DNA from: Symbiodinium natans
Lineage: Eukaryota > Sar > Dinophyceae > Suessiales > Symbiodiniaceae
Length of the DNA: 64,000 nucleotides
Reading direction: 5' to 3'
NCBI GenBank assembly: GCA_905221605.1
Contig: CAJNDS010002479.1
Location: 893,001-957,000, forward strand
Shown here: piece after piece, positions 1-10,079 of the stretch
Layout of the letters: the number at the start of each line of letters is the position of its first letter
How positions within the stretch are numbered: the stretch's first letter is position 1
The notes under the pieces: model-generated
The model's input: only the letters and a program-made list of their open reading frames with translations
Databases searched by the model: none
Told to the model about the DNA's origin: nothing
Made by a program: the position numbers and the translations under genes

Positions 1-14
1 GGGGGGGGGGGGGG
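1..14. repeat. Poly-G run at window start
   Basis: Fourteen consecutive G bases open the window. G/C homopolymers of 10-20 bases recur throughout, so this may be genuine, but a run at an edge can also be an assembly artefact. Confidence 0.7.
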
Positions 15-328
15 ACCGTGCGCGTAACGGGGGGCCATGACCTCGCAAATCCGGGCGTGCGAGACGATTAACCGCAGCCGCGGCGTGGCGACCCCACGAC
101 CTCGGAGAAGAAATGCCAGTGCAGCTTGTCTGCTGGTTCATGGTCAGGGTGTACGGTTAGGGTTCAGGGTTTAGTCGTGGTACCGGCAGTAAGGAAGCGG
201 TACTGAAAGACGGCTACAATGGATATTGCTTCAGTTGCGGAGCCAGCCACCGACTGAAGTAAGGCGCCGCGACACGCCGTTCACCCGGAAGTGCAATGAA
301 CGACACATCTCTGATGAGGTAGCAGCTG

Positions 329-1001
<673 letters not shown>

Positions 1002-1183
1002 TAACAAGATTTCTAGTTATAGTAATCGTAACAATAAAAAACGAGTCTGGGGACTGTGTGTGCACTTTTTGTCGTATTTTGAGCTTGTTTGATGTCTCTC
1101 GTATGTCTGGTTTGCTTTCTCTCGTGTTCCAAAAAAGCAAATATGCCAGAACAACAAAGACAACAATATGCAATTGTGCGACT

Positions 1184-1345
1184 AGGTTTATGGATTAGGG
1201 TTTTAGGTCTTCAGGTTTTAGGGATGTAGGGATTTAGGGATTTAGGGTTCTAGGGTTTTAGGGTTTTAGGGTGTTAGGGTTTTAGGGTTTTAGCTAGGGT
1301 TTTAGGGTTTTAGGGTGTTAGCGTTTATCGTCTAGGGTTTTAGGG
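1184..1345. repeat. Degenerate TTTTAGGG/TTTAGGG block (G-strand)
   Basis: Telomere-type units mixed with 8-mer TTTTAGGG and single-base variants. It is too irregular to be a chromosome end. Confidence 0.85.
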
Positions 1346-1483
1346 TTTAAGGTTTGTACGGGTTAGAACATATTGGGCTCTGGGAGTTTTAGAACTGGGT
1401 TCCGGATCCAAGGTTTGGGGCTTAGCGGGGTTTTGGCAATTTAGCCATTTAGAAGCATCGACCTCAAATTTCGAAACGCTAGG

Positions 1484-1579
1484 CCCTAAACCCTAAGGCC
1501 CTAAACCCTAAACCCTAAACCCTAAACCCTAAACCCTAAACCCTAAACCCTAAACCCTAAACCCTAAACCCTAAACCCT
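1484..1579. repeat. (CCCTAAA)n array, C-strand
   Basis: About 13 nearly perfect CCCTAAA units. They are followed by a GC-rich segment of about 110 bp (1580-1690) and then by a G-strand array at 1701-1774. This C-strand / GC-rich / G-strand order is the arrangement seen around the exons further on. Confidence 0.95.
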
Positions 1580-1589
1580 GCACCCGCTG

Positions 1590-1690
1590 CAGCTCAGGGA
1601 CCATCTTCTTCCTGATGCACACGCACGACTGGGGGCGTGGGCGCGAGAGAGCGCAGCAGATACAGGACACTGGAACTAAGCCCCAAGGCC
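1590..1690 (+). CDS. Possible exon between opposed telomere-type arrays
   Basis: After GCTGCAG the frame beginning S-G-T-I-F-F-L stays open into the following G-strand repeat, and a second frame is also open for about 28 codons. The base composition and the flanking arrays match the exon pattern of the window. Two competing frames and no clear donor keep this weak. No family is recognised. Confidence 0.25.
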
Positions 1691-1700
1691 TGAAACTCTG

Positions 1701-1774
1701 GGGTTTAGGGTTTAGGGTTTAGGGTTTAGGGTTTAGGGTTTAGGGTTTGGGGTTTAGGGTTTAGGGTTTAGGGC
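1701..1774. repeat. (TTTAGGG)n array, G-strand
   Basis: About ten TTTAGGG units with one TTTGGGG variant, opposed in orientation to the array at 1484-1579. Single C-strand or G-strand units continue at 1855-1895 and 2033-2050. Confidence 0.93.
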
Positions 1775-2193
1775 AACTAAGCCCCAAGGCCTGATTTCAG
1801 GGCTTACGGTTCATTCCCCAAACGCTGTGTCAACACTAAGGCGTTCCAACGTGAGGGGGTTTAGGGTTTGGGGTTTGGGGTTTAGGGTTTAGGGTTAGGA
1901 GGGGGTATAGGTTGATGTTGCCGCGTGGTGCGCGGGCCATGGTTTTGTTCTCAATGCTTGCTCGCATTTTGGACGACAGTCGCGTTCTCGCCTAGGTGCG
2001 GGCGTGGCCGCGCTCGCCGTCCTCGAAACCGTAACCCTAAACCCTAAACCCGCTTTTGGCTTTCTTAGTTTCTGCGAAAAGCTGTCATTGCTGTTGGGCA
2101 GGGCTCACGACAGACGATGGGAGGGCGGGGGGGTGGGTACTTCGGGAGGCTTAGGGAAGCTTCGGCAGCCTCAAGGAGTACTTGGGAGTATTA

Positions 2194-2314
2194 CAAGGAG
2201 GGGCCCCCTTACTATACTAGCTATAGTTAAGAGACTTGAAACCTATTTTAGGGACCTTATAACTCACTTTAGGGCCCTTACAACCCTGCTTGTAACTTGG
2301 GGGGGCCCTCCTTG
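2194..2314. mobile_element. Short inverted-repeat element, family A (copy 1)
   Basis: The left end CAAGGAGGGGCCCCC and the right end GGGGGGGCCCTCCTTG are inverted complements. The interior is AT-richer, with TTATAACTC- and TTTAGGG-like words. Related copies lie at 20428-20550, 20638-20745, 30827-30944 and 32772-32887. At about 121 bp with no coding capacity it fits a MITE or introner. The right end runs into CTTGCAG|GG, which could serve as a splice acceptor. Confidence 0.75.
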
Positions 2315-2864
2315 CAGGGGACCTTGGATTAAGGTTAAACCCACGGGTTAAGGTTAAAACCCCACTCCCTTAAGAACCCCATAAGTTGAGGTCCGCAACA
2401 CTTGAAGGTTCATTTGTAGTTGTGAGTAGGGCTTAGAGTAGCCGAATTAAGGCTTTAAGAGGTACCTTCTTTATGACCCTGCTTGGAACACAACTCTAAA
2501 CCCTAAGCATGTTCCCCTACTCTGCCCCCCCCCCCCGTAGAGTATAGCCGGTGCCGTCGCGGTCATCGTTAGGGTTTTCGGTTTAGGTTCAGGGTTTGGG
2601 GCCAGTTTTAGGGTTTAGGCACCCGGAGAGGAAGAAGTGGAGGAGCTTGCCTTGCTAGACACGAATCAGATGCTTGGCACATGACCAGTTTGTTGGGTAA
2701 TATAGAGGTCAGAAGAATTACTAACTTAGCATTGTTCCCTTACGGTCCCTATATAGATGTATTATAAGAACCCCCAAAACCCTTTTCTGGTTATGAAGGC
2801 CGCTATATTGCTGGTCCTTCTGCCTCATGCTGGGGTTTAGGGGCTTTCGGGTTCACTAGTTCCC

Positions 2865-2945
2865 AAAACCCTTGACAAGAAGCAGGAGCATCCCGAGATC
2901 CTTCAAAGCGAGCCGCATCACACGCGCAGACATATAGTCAGCGAT
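2865..2945. other. Coding-like segment, strand ambiguous
   Basis: On the plus strand a frame beginning LDKKQEHPEILQ is open to a possible donor ATA|GTCAGC. On the minus strand a longer frame (about 3110-2856) contains DSAKEAYRKIADYMSAR and also looks protein-like. One of these is probably real; neighbouring exons favour plus. No family recognised. Confidence 0.3.
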
Positions 2946-3074
2946 CTTACGGTACGCTTCCTTTGCTGAGTCCTTGTTACAAGGCGTCACCCCCGCAAGA
3001 GACCCTGACTGAGAGAGGTGAACATGTGGACACATGAACCTAAGTGACCTTAGCCAGCTGTTCGATATCCGAAG

Positions 3075-3156
3075 CAGTCCTTGTCTCGCGCGCGATGTAG
3101 ACTGGAGCATGAATTAGTGGGCATCCCGTCTGAGTTGGACCCGTTGTCCGCGAGGC
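3075..3156 (+). CDS. Probable internal exon, unknown protein
   Basis: Acceptor CCGAAG|CAG and donor AGGC|GTGTAC bound 27 codons plus one base. The open frame reads QSLSRARCRLEHELVG and then IPSELDPLSAR, a natural-looking composition. The following candidate exon begins at 3441 after CTCAAAG with a two-base overhang, which matches the one-base remainder here. Function unknown. Confidence 0.45.
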
Positions 3157-3348
3157 GTGTACACATCTATACCTTAACCCTACTTGAGCCCTTTACACAC
3201 TACAACCCTGAACCCCCAGCCCTAAGCCCTAAAAACCCCAAACTCTTAACCCTGAGTCTTAGCCCTGTCACGCAACTCTACAGACCACTGACGAGGTTCC
3301 TGCGCAAGGCCGTTTTGTCTTCAACCATCCAGGTACTTGTACAGGTTC

Positions 3349-3410
3349 CCCTAAACCCTAAACCCTAAACCCTAAAACCTAAACCCTACACCCTAAACCC
3401 TAAACCCTAA
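3349..3410. repeat. (CCCTAAA)n array
   Basis: Eight to nine C-strand units with small variants, placed just upstream of the candidate exon at 3441. Confidence 0.92.
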
Positions 3411-3440
3411 ATGCATTGGCCATCGGGGATCTACTCAAAG

Positions 3441-3500
3441 TTAGCAAATGCCATATTTGCCTTCGGCTGCTTTTGGACCTGAGAAAACCCAAGCCGCTAT
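3441..3500 (+). CDS. Possible exon with a CxxC pair
   Basis: After CTCAAAG the frame with a two-base overhang reads SKCHICLRLLLDLRKPKP. CHIC could be half of a zinc site. No donor GT is obvious before the C-strand repeats, so the 3' edge is uncertain. Confidence 0.3.
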
Positions 3501-3570
3501 ACCCCAAGCCCTAAACCCTGAACCTCCAGCCCTAAACCCTAAATTTAACAATCCGTACATGGAAGCTGGA

Positions 3571-3790
3571 GAAAAACAAAAAAAGGTACCAAAAGAAAAG
3601 AAAAAAAAGTACCAACAAAATTCTCCACCCCCTCTTTTTGTAGGGCCTGGGGCTAGTTTTAAAAAAGGAGGGCCTATTTTTTGGTACTTTTCTTTTTTTG
3701 GTACTTTTTTTTTTTTTCGTGGTCCTCTGGGCCCCTGGTCTCCTGGTCCCTGGTCCCCTGGTCTGCTGGTTCCCTGGTCTGCTACCCCCC
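3571..3790. repeat. Dispersed palindromic A/T-tract module
   Basis: A(n)GGTACC..AAGTACCA blocks are mirrored by TGGTAC..TTTTGGTAC(T)n, followed by CCTGGTCTCCTGGTCCCTGG. The same module in reverse order and orientation recurs at about 15890-15990, so it is a dispersed repeat. Open frames across it reflect low complexity. Confidence 0.7.
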
Positions 3791-4690
3791 GTTTTTTGAA
3801 GCCGTGCAAGTTGTTTCAAAGCAGATGAACGATGAAACGATGAAAACCCATCAGGCCACGTTTTTCAAAGCATATGAACGATTGGCAGCCATCATGCGAG
3901 CATTGTGTTCACCCCCCCCCCCAGCCCCCCCGCTTCTTTAAGCCCTGCAAGCTTCTTTCAAAGCATATGACAGATTGAAACCCATCATGCCTTTTCTCAA
4001 ATGTGAACGATAAAAGCCCATCAGGCCATTTTTTTAAGGCATATGAACGATTGAAACCCATGATGCGAGCATTGTGTTTACAAATGCGGGGGGCTGCGCC
4101 CCCCCCAAACCCCCCGCTTCTTTAAGCCGTGCAAGCCTTTTTCAAAGCATATGAGCGTTTAAAGCCCATCAGTCAGGCCATTTTTTTTCAAAGCATATGA
4201 ACGATTGAAACCCATGCTGCGAGCATTGTGTTTGCAAATGGGGGGGGCTGCACCTCTTTAAGCCGTGCAAGTTTTTTTCAAAGCATATTGCAGATTGAAA
4301 CCCATCATGCTAATTTTTTCAAAGCATGTGAACGGTTGAAGCTCATGATGCGAGCATTGTGTTTGCAACTGGGGGGGGGGCTGCCCCACCCCCCCCCCCA
4401 GCCGCCCCGCTTCTTTAAGCTGTGCAGGCTTTCTTCAATGCATATGACAGATTGAAACCAATCATGCCTTTTTTTCAAAGTATGTGAAGGATTGAAGCCC
4501 ATGATGCGAGCATTGCGTTTGCAAAGGGGGGGGGGGGGGGACGCCCCACCTTCGCCCCAACCCCCTCGTTTTATAAGCCATGAAAGCTTCATTCAAAGCA
4601 TATGCGTCGTTTTGACACCTGTCATGCAAGCAGGGCTGCGCTCCCCCCCCCCCCCCCCCGCCAAACTCACCGCTTTTTAAAGCCATGCAA
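3785..4690. repeat. Imperfect tandem array (about 130-170 bp units) with poly-C tracts
   Basis: The words TTTTTCAAAGCATATGAACGATTGAAACC, ATGCGAGCATTGTGTTTGCAAA, a G run, a C run and CCGCTTCTTTAAGCCGTGCAAG recur about six times. GCGAGCATTG occurs near 3896, 4065, 4218, 4350 and 4505. Unit length varies with the homopolymer tracts. The array abuts the truncated copia element. Confidence 0.85.
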
Positions 4691-4723
4691 GCTTGCGAGC
4701 AACATCCTAAAAGACTTCCTACG

Positions 4724-5190
4724 AAAAGCAGTACGAATCCGTTTGGAATTGTGGGGTCGCAAGAGACTGTGATCACCATGCGGTCGGATGGGGAGCCAGC
4801 GCTTGTGTCCGCTTTGCAGCAGTTCGCCAAGGAGCTTCCGAATGCCATTGTGGAGCAGGTTCCAGTGGATCGGCACTGAGAGGGCTGTCCGCACCCTGAA
4901 AGAGCTTGCAGAGACCCAATTGTCTTCGCTTGAGAGGGTTGGACTCACAGTTGCAAGGGATGGGGTTCCATACTTGTTGTCACATTTGTGTGTCGCCCAC
5001 AACAGATACAACATCACCGAGGGTTCAGCTCTTACGCCTGAGCAGCGTTGCAGGAACCAGAACATCAAGTCGCATCCTACATATGTGTTTGGAGGGACCG
5101 TCTTGTGTGTGCCGCCACCTTCTGTGAGTCATCTTGTGAATGGACGCGTGGGAAAAGGGGCTTACGTGGGCGCTGAAGTCGGTTCTGGGT
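4724..5190 (+). pseudogene. Copia integrase fragment (frameshifted)
   Basis: The first frame carries RSDGEPALVSALQQFAKE, which matches the second catalytic Asp region. After a frame change at about 4875 the sequence ERAVRTLKELAETQ follows, with the expected catalytic Glu, then NRYNITEGSALTPEQR. The usual small NG motif before the Glu is disrupted at the frameshift, so the integrase is inactive. The N-terminal zinc-binding part and first Asp are missing. Confidence 0.75.
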
Positions 5191-6230
5191 GAGACTGTTG
5201 CTCAATGATGGTCAAACGAAGATCGTGCGGAGTCCGAGGGTTCGCATGGTTGTCCCATTGAAGTATGAGTTGAAGCTCTTGAGAGGGGTTTGTCGTCTTC
5301 TGCCAGGGAGGGATCCTCCGCCGGAGGTCCCGGATGTTCCGTTAGAGAATCTCCAGCATTTGCCGTTGCCCAATGCCAATACTAAGGGACCGCCGCGAGA
5401 CTGGGTGGTCGAGCATGGACCGACGCCAAGGTGTCGGAGCTGCAAGGCACGTGGTGTTGGGTATGACAAGTTGATTCACACTGCACGTTGCAGGGCCCGT
5501 TATGCCGAGTTCATCAGGGGTAGCTTTGATCCGAATGCAGTTGTTGAAAGGGATCAGGGTGAAGTGCAAGATCTTGGTGAACAGGGTTTTGAACGTTGAG
5601 TTGCCAGAGGATGTGCGTGATGATGTTGGTGAAGGGCCTGGGGGTCTGAGTGAGCTAATGGACAATTGGGAAGGCCATGAGCCTGGGGGTTCCTGAGGAG
5701 CCAGAGTCGCAACAGCGAGCCAGCAACACCGAGGGCCCAGAGGGGGAGGATCTTATGGACTGCGGACGACATGGTTTCCAGGGTCCAGTACCGAGAGGCC
5801 ATTGGGAACAGTGCAAGGGCCGTGGTTGAAACCGCTCCAGAGGGGGAGGTCGTTGTTGAGCTCGGTGGGGGGCTCGTGAGGGTTCAGAAGCCAATTGCCT
5901 CCAGGGACGACATATCCGAAGTCGAGCTGGATTTGGGACTCACTTCTCAAGCAATGATTAAGGAGCTGAATGCTCTTGAGAGCCTGGCGGTAGGGGACTT
6001 GATGTGGACCATTGATCCCAAGGGTCGTTTCGGACAAGACCGAGAGGGTCGATGGGAAAGAGACGAAGCTTGTGCGCTGCCCAATTGTGGCAAGGGATTA
6101 CAGCACGGGCCCCACCGCGGCCCAGCTGGGAATATCCTCACCAACCGCGTCTGCGGAAAGCCTACAAGTGTTCCTTGCAATGGCAGGGGCAAAGGGGCAC
6201 AACATGCTGGGTGCTGGGACTTGACGTGTC
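5189..6230 (+). pseudogene. Copia polyprotein linker between integrase and reverse transcriptase (frameshifted)
   Basis: The frame at 5189-5599 contains CRSCKARGVGYDKLIHTARC, a Cys/His-rich patch. The frame at 5771 gives LDLGLTSQAMIKELNALES, typical of the region ahead of copia reverse transcriptase. After a frame change it continues VRCPIVARDYSTG at about 6075. At least three frame breaks are present. Confidence 0.6.
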
Positions 6231-6985
6231 CACTGCTTTCCTCTTCGCAAAGCTCTCAGGGGAAGATGTCGTCGTCAGCATGCCTGAGGGATGCCGGGGT
6301 TTGGGGGTTGAGAAACTGTATCTCCGCCTCAAAAAGGCATTATACGGCCTTAGGTCCGCCGCTCCTCACTGGACCAAGCACCTTGCGGGGCTTCTGGAGC
6401 GTCTGTTCTCGCTCAAATCTTGCCCAACCGAACCCTGTTTGTTCGCGGGTGAGTACCGAGGCAAGAGGGTGCTGCTGTTGGCCTATGTCGACGACATCTT
6501 GTTGTCCTGTGAGGACACTGGGTTGATGTATGAGATGGTCGAGAAACTAGGGGCCGAGGTCAAACTGAAGGTCACTGCTGACCTGGCAAGGGATGGCGAA
6601 ATCACGTTCTTGGGGCACAAGATCCTGAGGTCAGAGCCGCAGGGTTCGTTGAAGTTCGGAATGGACCCGGGGTATCTTGATGATGTCATGGAAGAGTGTA
6701 ACCTCAAGGGCGCAAAGGGGTGCCCGAATCCACCGAACCTCAGGGATCTGTATGACAGGGCGCTTGAGAGTGAAGAGTTGTCCCGACCTTTAAGTCAGGA
6801 GGCGTCTGCACGTTTCCGCCGGGCACTTGGAAAAATGGCCTGGCTGGCGACGACGCGCGGGGGCCAGGCAGACCCCAGGGAGTATCATGAGAGAGCCATC
6901 CGGGGCACTCTGAGGTACCTTCAAAACGGTCTCAAGTTTCTTCCAGATCTTTCCACACCAGAGGGATCAGGACCTGAGAATCCGC
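6222..6985 (+). pseudogene. Copia reverse transcriptase domain with YVDD
   Basis: A continuous frame encodes DVSTAFLFAKLSGEDV, LYLRLKKALYGLRSAAPHW and LLLAYVDDILLS, the copia reverse transcriptase signatures with the YVDD active site at about 6480-6495. It continues through the thumb-like segment ALGKMAWLATTRGGQ, which corresponds to the conserved LMYLA-type region. The domain itself is intact, but it is out of frame with the flanking domains. Confidence 0.88.
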
Positions 6986-7540
6986 GTGTTCGTGGACGCA
7001 TTTTGGGGTTCAGAGCGGTCGGTCTCACGCAGATCGATTTCTGGAGGGTGCGTCATGTTGGGTTCCGCTTGCGTGAAGTCGTGGGCCAGATTGCAGCAGT
7101 CTGTCGCTCTTTCCTCCGCAGAGTCTGAGTTGTACGCATTGACTGAGGGGGCGAGAGAGTCGATGGGTCTCAGGTGCGCAATAGGACACGTAACTGGCTT
7201 CCAGCCAGAAAGTCAACACGTGCCTACCATCTTCTGCGACAGTGAAGCAGCCATCAACGTGTCGAAGATGGAAGGGTTGCGTAAGCTGAGACACATAGAC
7301 TTGAGGGCATGCTTCATTCAACATGAAGTCCAGTCCGGATCCATTGTGGTCAAGCCCGTCAAAGGCAAGGACAATCCCGCCGACGTCTTCACAAAGTGTT
7401 TAGATGGTCCCAGTACACTTCGCCACATGGCCAGCTTGGGGCTCCAGGAAGTCCAGCTAAGAAAAGGGTCTGCGTGTGCCGTGGGTCTTCTAAAAATTTT
7501 GTGTCGAAAGGGGAGTGGGTATCCTTGGCTGACAGGGTAG
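6986..7540 (+). pseudogene. Copia RNase H domain
   Basis: The frame contains a V-F-V-D start (first Asp), SISGGCVMLG, SVALSSAESELYALTEGA (Glu), TIFCDSEAAINVS (Asp) and HIDLRACFIQHEV followed by NPADVFTKCL. This is the canonical C-terminal RNase H of copia elements. It begins by a frame change from the reverse transcriptase segment. Confidence 0.88.
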
Positions 7541-7587
7541 GGCTTAAGAAGGGTCACAGATCTCCTCTCCATTCCAACATGCACAGG

Positions 7588-8100
7588 GTTGCGAGGGAAG
7601 AGTTTCCGAAGATTTGTGTCCTTACCGTTACCGAGAGGGATGACGGGAGGAGACCGGAGACGGTCGCTGCAATCAAGGGTGTTATCGCATCCGCCTTGGA
7701 ACGCAGCGTCAGCGTCTTCTTATGGTCCTCGACCCCATGTACGGGGGGGTGCCCGCACCAAAAGATGCATCTCCAGAGACAGGGTTCCGCCTACAAGGGT
7801 CATTTGAAGGGCCTGTGGGACTGCCGCAAGCGTTTGTGGGGTAACTTTGTCAGCCTGACGAAGTTCACACACGGCTGGGCCATCGAGTGGCCAGCGCGTT
7901 GCGCCTACTGGTCCTGGGGTCAGGCCCAGAACTTTCTCCGAGCCTCCAGGCCTACCTTGTACGACTGTCGTGTGGACGCTTGTGCTGCGGGGATGAAGGG
8001 AAACGACGGGGAACTTGTGTCGAAGCGTTGGAGAGTGGTGACTACGCATGCAGGGGTTGCGGAAGGTCTTGGAGGGCTGACGTGTGACGTTTCTGCAATG
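7588..8100 (+). pseudogene. Extra C-terminal domain downstream of RNase H, unknown function
   Basis: A long open frame continues after RNase H with SSTPCTGGCPHQKMHLQ, WAIEWPARCAYWSWG and LVSKRWRVVTTH. The pattern PCTGG..H, IEWP..C.YW and K.W.V.T looks conserved and not random, and I associate similar segments with dinoflagellate copia-like polyproteins from memory. It may be a third module of this element lineage. It is the longest open stretch of the element and has no internal stop. Confidence 0.5.
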
Positions 8101-8310
8101 ATTCAGGAGCTCGAAACGCGAACAGCGCTTCAAATTGCAGTATTTACGGCGTATGAAAAGCCCGTGAATGCTGTAACTCCTGGGAATTTGTGCACTGTTA
8201 AGCAGGCGAGCGTACAGAAATACCATGATTTACAGGTTTTGCTGTGGTTTTTGCAAAGATTCAGGAGCTCCAAGCGCGGCAAGCCCTGCAAATTACAGTA
8301 TTTGCAGCCC
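8100..8310. repeat. Direct repeat pair of about 45 bp
   Basis: ATTCAGGAGCTCgAAaCGCG..CAAATTgCAGTATTT near 8100-8145 recurs as ATTCAGGAGCTCcAAgCGCG..CAAATTaCAGTATTT near 8260-8305, about 160 bp apart. This could be a small tandem duplication in the 3' region of the copia element. Confidence 0.7.
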
Positions 8311-8528
8311 GTCGACCGCCCAGGTGTCGATCCAGACCTATATAGGAAAAAAAGAGGAGAGCCAGACCTAAGAAAAAAAACACCTCCGCCTACGCTCAGC
8401 CATCTCGATTGGTCGCATGCATGGCATGAGTTTCTAGTGCCGCGCTAAGCTCAATATATCTGAGTTGAGACAGCAAAGCAAAAGCAACAGACTACATTAC
8501 CAGCACAATTTTTTGGTTTTTTCTTAAA

Positions 8529-8916
8529 GGGTAAACCCGGACTTTTTTCGCCGTGCTGTGACGCGAGCTATTTGGTCAAGTTCTAAAAGCATGACGTGGT
8601 CTTTTCGCACAATAAAAGGGTGCCTGGGGATTGCCAAAATTTCGAACGAGTGTACACAATACGGCGCAAAAAAACAGTGGCAAGGCACGATAAAAGAACC
8701 CCCTGGCTGTGGTCTCGAAGCTGCAAGCTCTGCATTTGGCATGAACCCAAGCCGCCCAAAAAACATCAAGGGCAACTCCCTGCTCCAAGCTGCATGGAGA
8801 ATAGTATTTTTGACAAGGTCTTTTCGCACAAAGAGTGTGTGGCTTAAATTGTCAAGCTCTTTTGACTTGACCAAATAGCTCGCGCCAAAACATGGCGAAC
8901 AAATCCGGGTTTACCT
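8529..8916. mobile_element. 388-bp element with about 50-bp terminal inverted repeats
   Basis: Left end GGTAAACCCGGA and the downstream GCGAGCTATTTGGTCAAG (to about 8580) are matched in inverse by CTTGACCAAATAGCTCGCG and TCCGGGTTTACC at about 8866-8916. No transposase is encoded. GGTCTTTTCGCACA is repeated directly inside at about 8599 and 8818. It fits a non-autonomous DNA transposon. I could not identify a convincing target-site duplication. Confidence 0.8.
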
Positions 8917-9755
8917 TCAAATACAAAACAAAAACCTGCGCTGGTAACGTAATCGTGGCTCCAGAAATTTCGTTTGGGGGGAATGTTAGGTTGTCACTGC
9001 TTCGGTGTTCAGACGTTCGGTTTTGGAAGCGTCCGGAAGCTCTGGAAGCAGCTATTGTCAGCAATGTGATCTGATGAATCGTGATTGCAAGGCGTCCGCG
9101 CCAAAGATACAAAGGTCCGTTTGATGGATGAGCAAGTGTGCTACAATGCAGAAATGGACCTGGGTCCACTGTTGAAGTGCAGGCTGCTGCGCTTGGATCC
9201 TCGGAGTTGTGCAAGCCCCCTCTGAATCTGGCATGTTGTTGGATGCCAGCTTCGGCTCACGAGTGTGTCCAAGATCCAAAATCCATATCAGTCAAACAGT
9301 CAAACTATAAACAACGAGCCTTTCAACACCATGTCACGTGTGTTCCATTGCTTTTACGCATCTGTTTGTTGTAACTCCAAGCCCAAGCTGCTGTGTCAGG
9401 ACATGTCAGGGCGGTCTGAGGGATAGCTGCTCATATGAGATGCCAATATATTTCAAGAGCATGTTACTCCAGTGTTCGTTCATGACAACGTTACCTCCAA
9501 GGAAGATCATGTCAAGTGCGTGTTGTTTCGCGTTGACGTGCATCTCTTGCGATGGGGGTCACACCATGGTACCTTTCGGAACTGCCACCCGGCGAAAGCA
9601 TCATCGCCAAACGATCTGCGCTTGACTGCAGACGTGCTGCCTCAGGTTTCAAAATCTCATCCAGGCGGTTTGTCGGCCGGTGCTCTAGATGTTCTGGATG
9701 TGTTTTGGCTTCCAGGTTTCGTGGAATGCATCAAATCCACGGAAATGGGAAAATA

Positions 9756-10079
9756 TTGATGCCGAGGCCCGTGCGCAAAGCATGCAACATTGTGCAAGTC
9801 CATTGTGCTGAGTTCATGAATGTCGTGAATGCATGGCGACTGCAGTTTGTGCAGAAACACCAAAATGCGAGTGTCTCAGCAGAGCAGCCTAAAGAATTTC
9901 TGTCAGCTTGGCCATGGTGCAAGGAAATGCACGAGAGCGTGGCCAAACGAGTCATGCAAGAAGTCTACAAGAAGGTGGGGCAAAATGGTGTGGCAAGTCT
10001 GCTTGTTCTAGACCCTTCTCGGCCGGAGGCCGAGGCGAATGTTGGTCAATCCTGTGCAGGTGCCAGCGATGGTTCTTGA
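9756..10079 (+). pseudogene. Coding-like open frame, unknown
   Basis: The frame includes NVVNAWRLQFVQKHQNASV and SVAKRVMQEVYKKVGQNG, a plausible helical protein, ending at a TGA at 10077-10079. There is no recognised family and no clear start. It may be a remnant of a transposon protein. Confidence 0.25.

Larger units (their letters stand above)
4685..8448 (+). mobile_element. 5'-truncated, frameshifted Ty1/copia-type retroelement
   Basis: Read left to right the region encodes pieces of a copia polyprotein: integrase C-terminal half, linker, reverse transcriptase with YVDD, RNase H, then an extra conserved-looking domain. This order (integrase before reverse transcriptase) defines Ty1/copia rather than Ty3/gypsy. 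Reading frame changes near 4875, 5190, 6040, 6220 and 6985 make it a pseudogene. No gag, protease or zinc knuckle is seen upstream, where the poly-C tandem array begins, and no long terminal repeat pair is visible. It probably inserted, decayed and lost its 5' part. Confidence 0.85.

Noticed and set aside
3441-3828. Lys/Gly/Pro-rich frames on both strands near 3.5-3.8 kb
   Set aside because: They cross A-tracts and CTGGTCCC repeats of a dispersed palindromic module.
4685-8448. Functional copia retrotransposon
   Set aside because: Multiple frameshifts, no gag or protease, and no visible terminal repeats.
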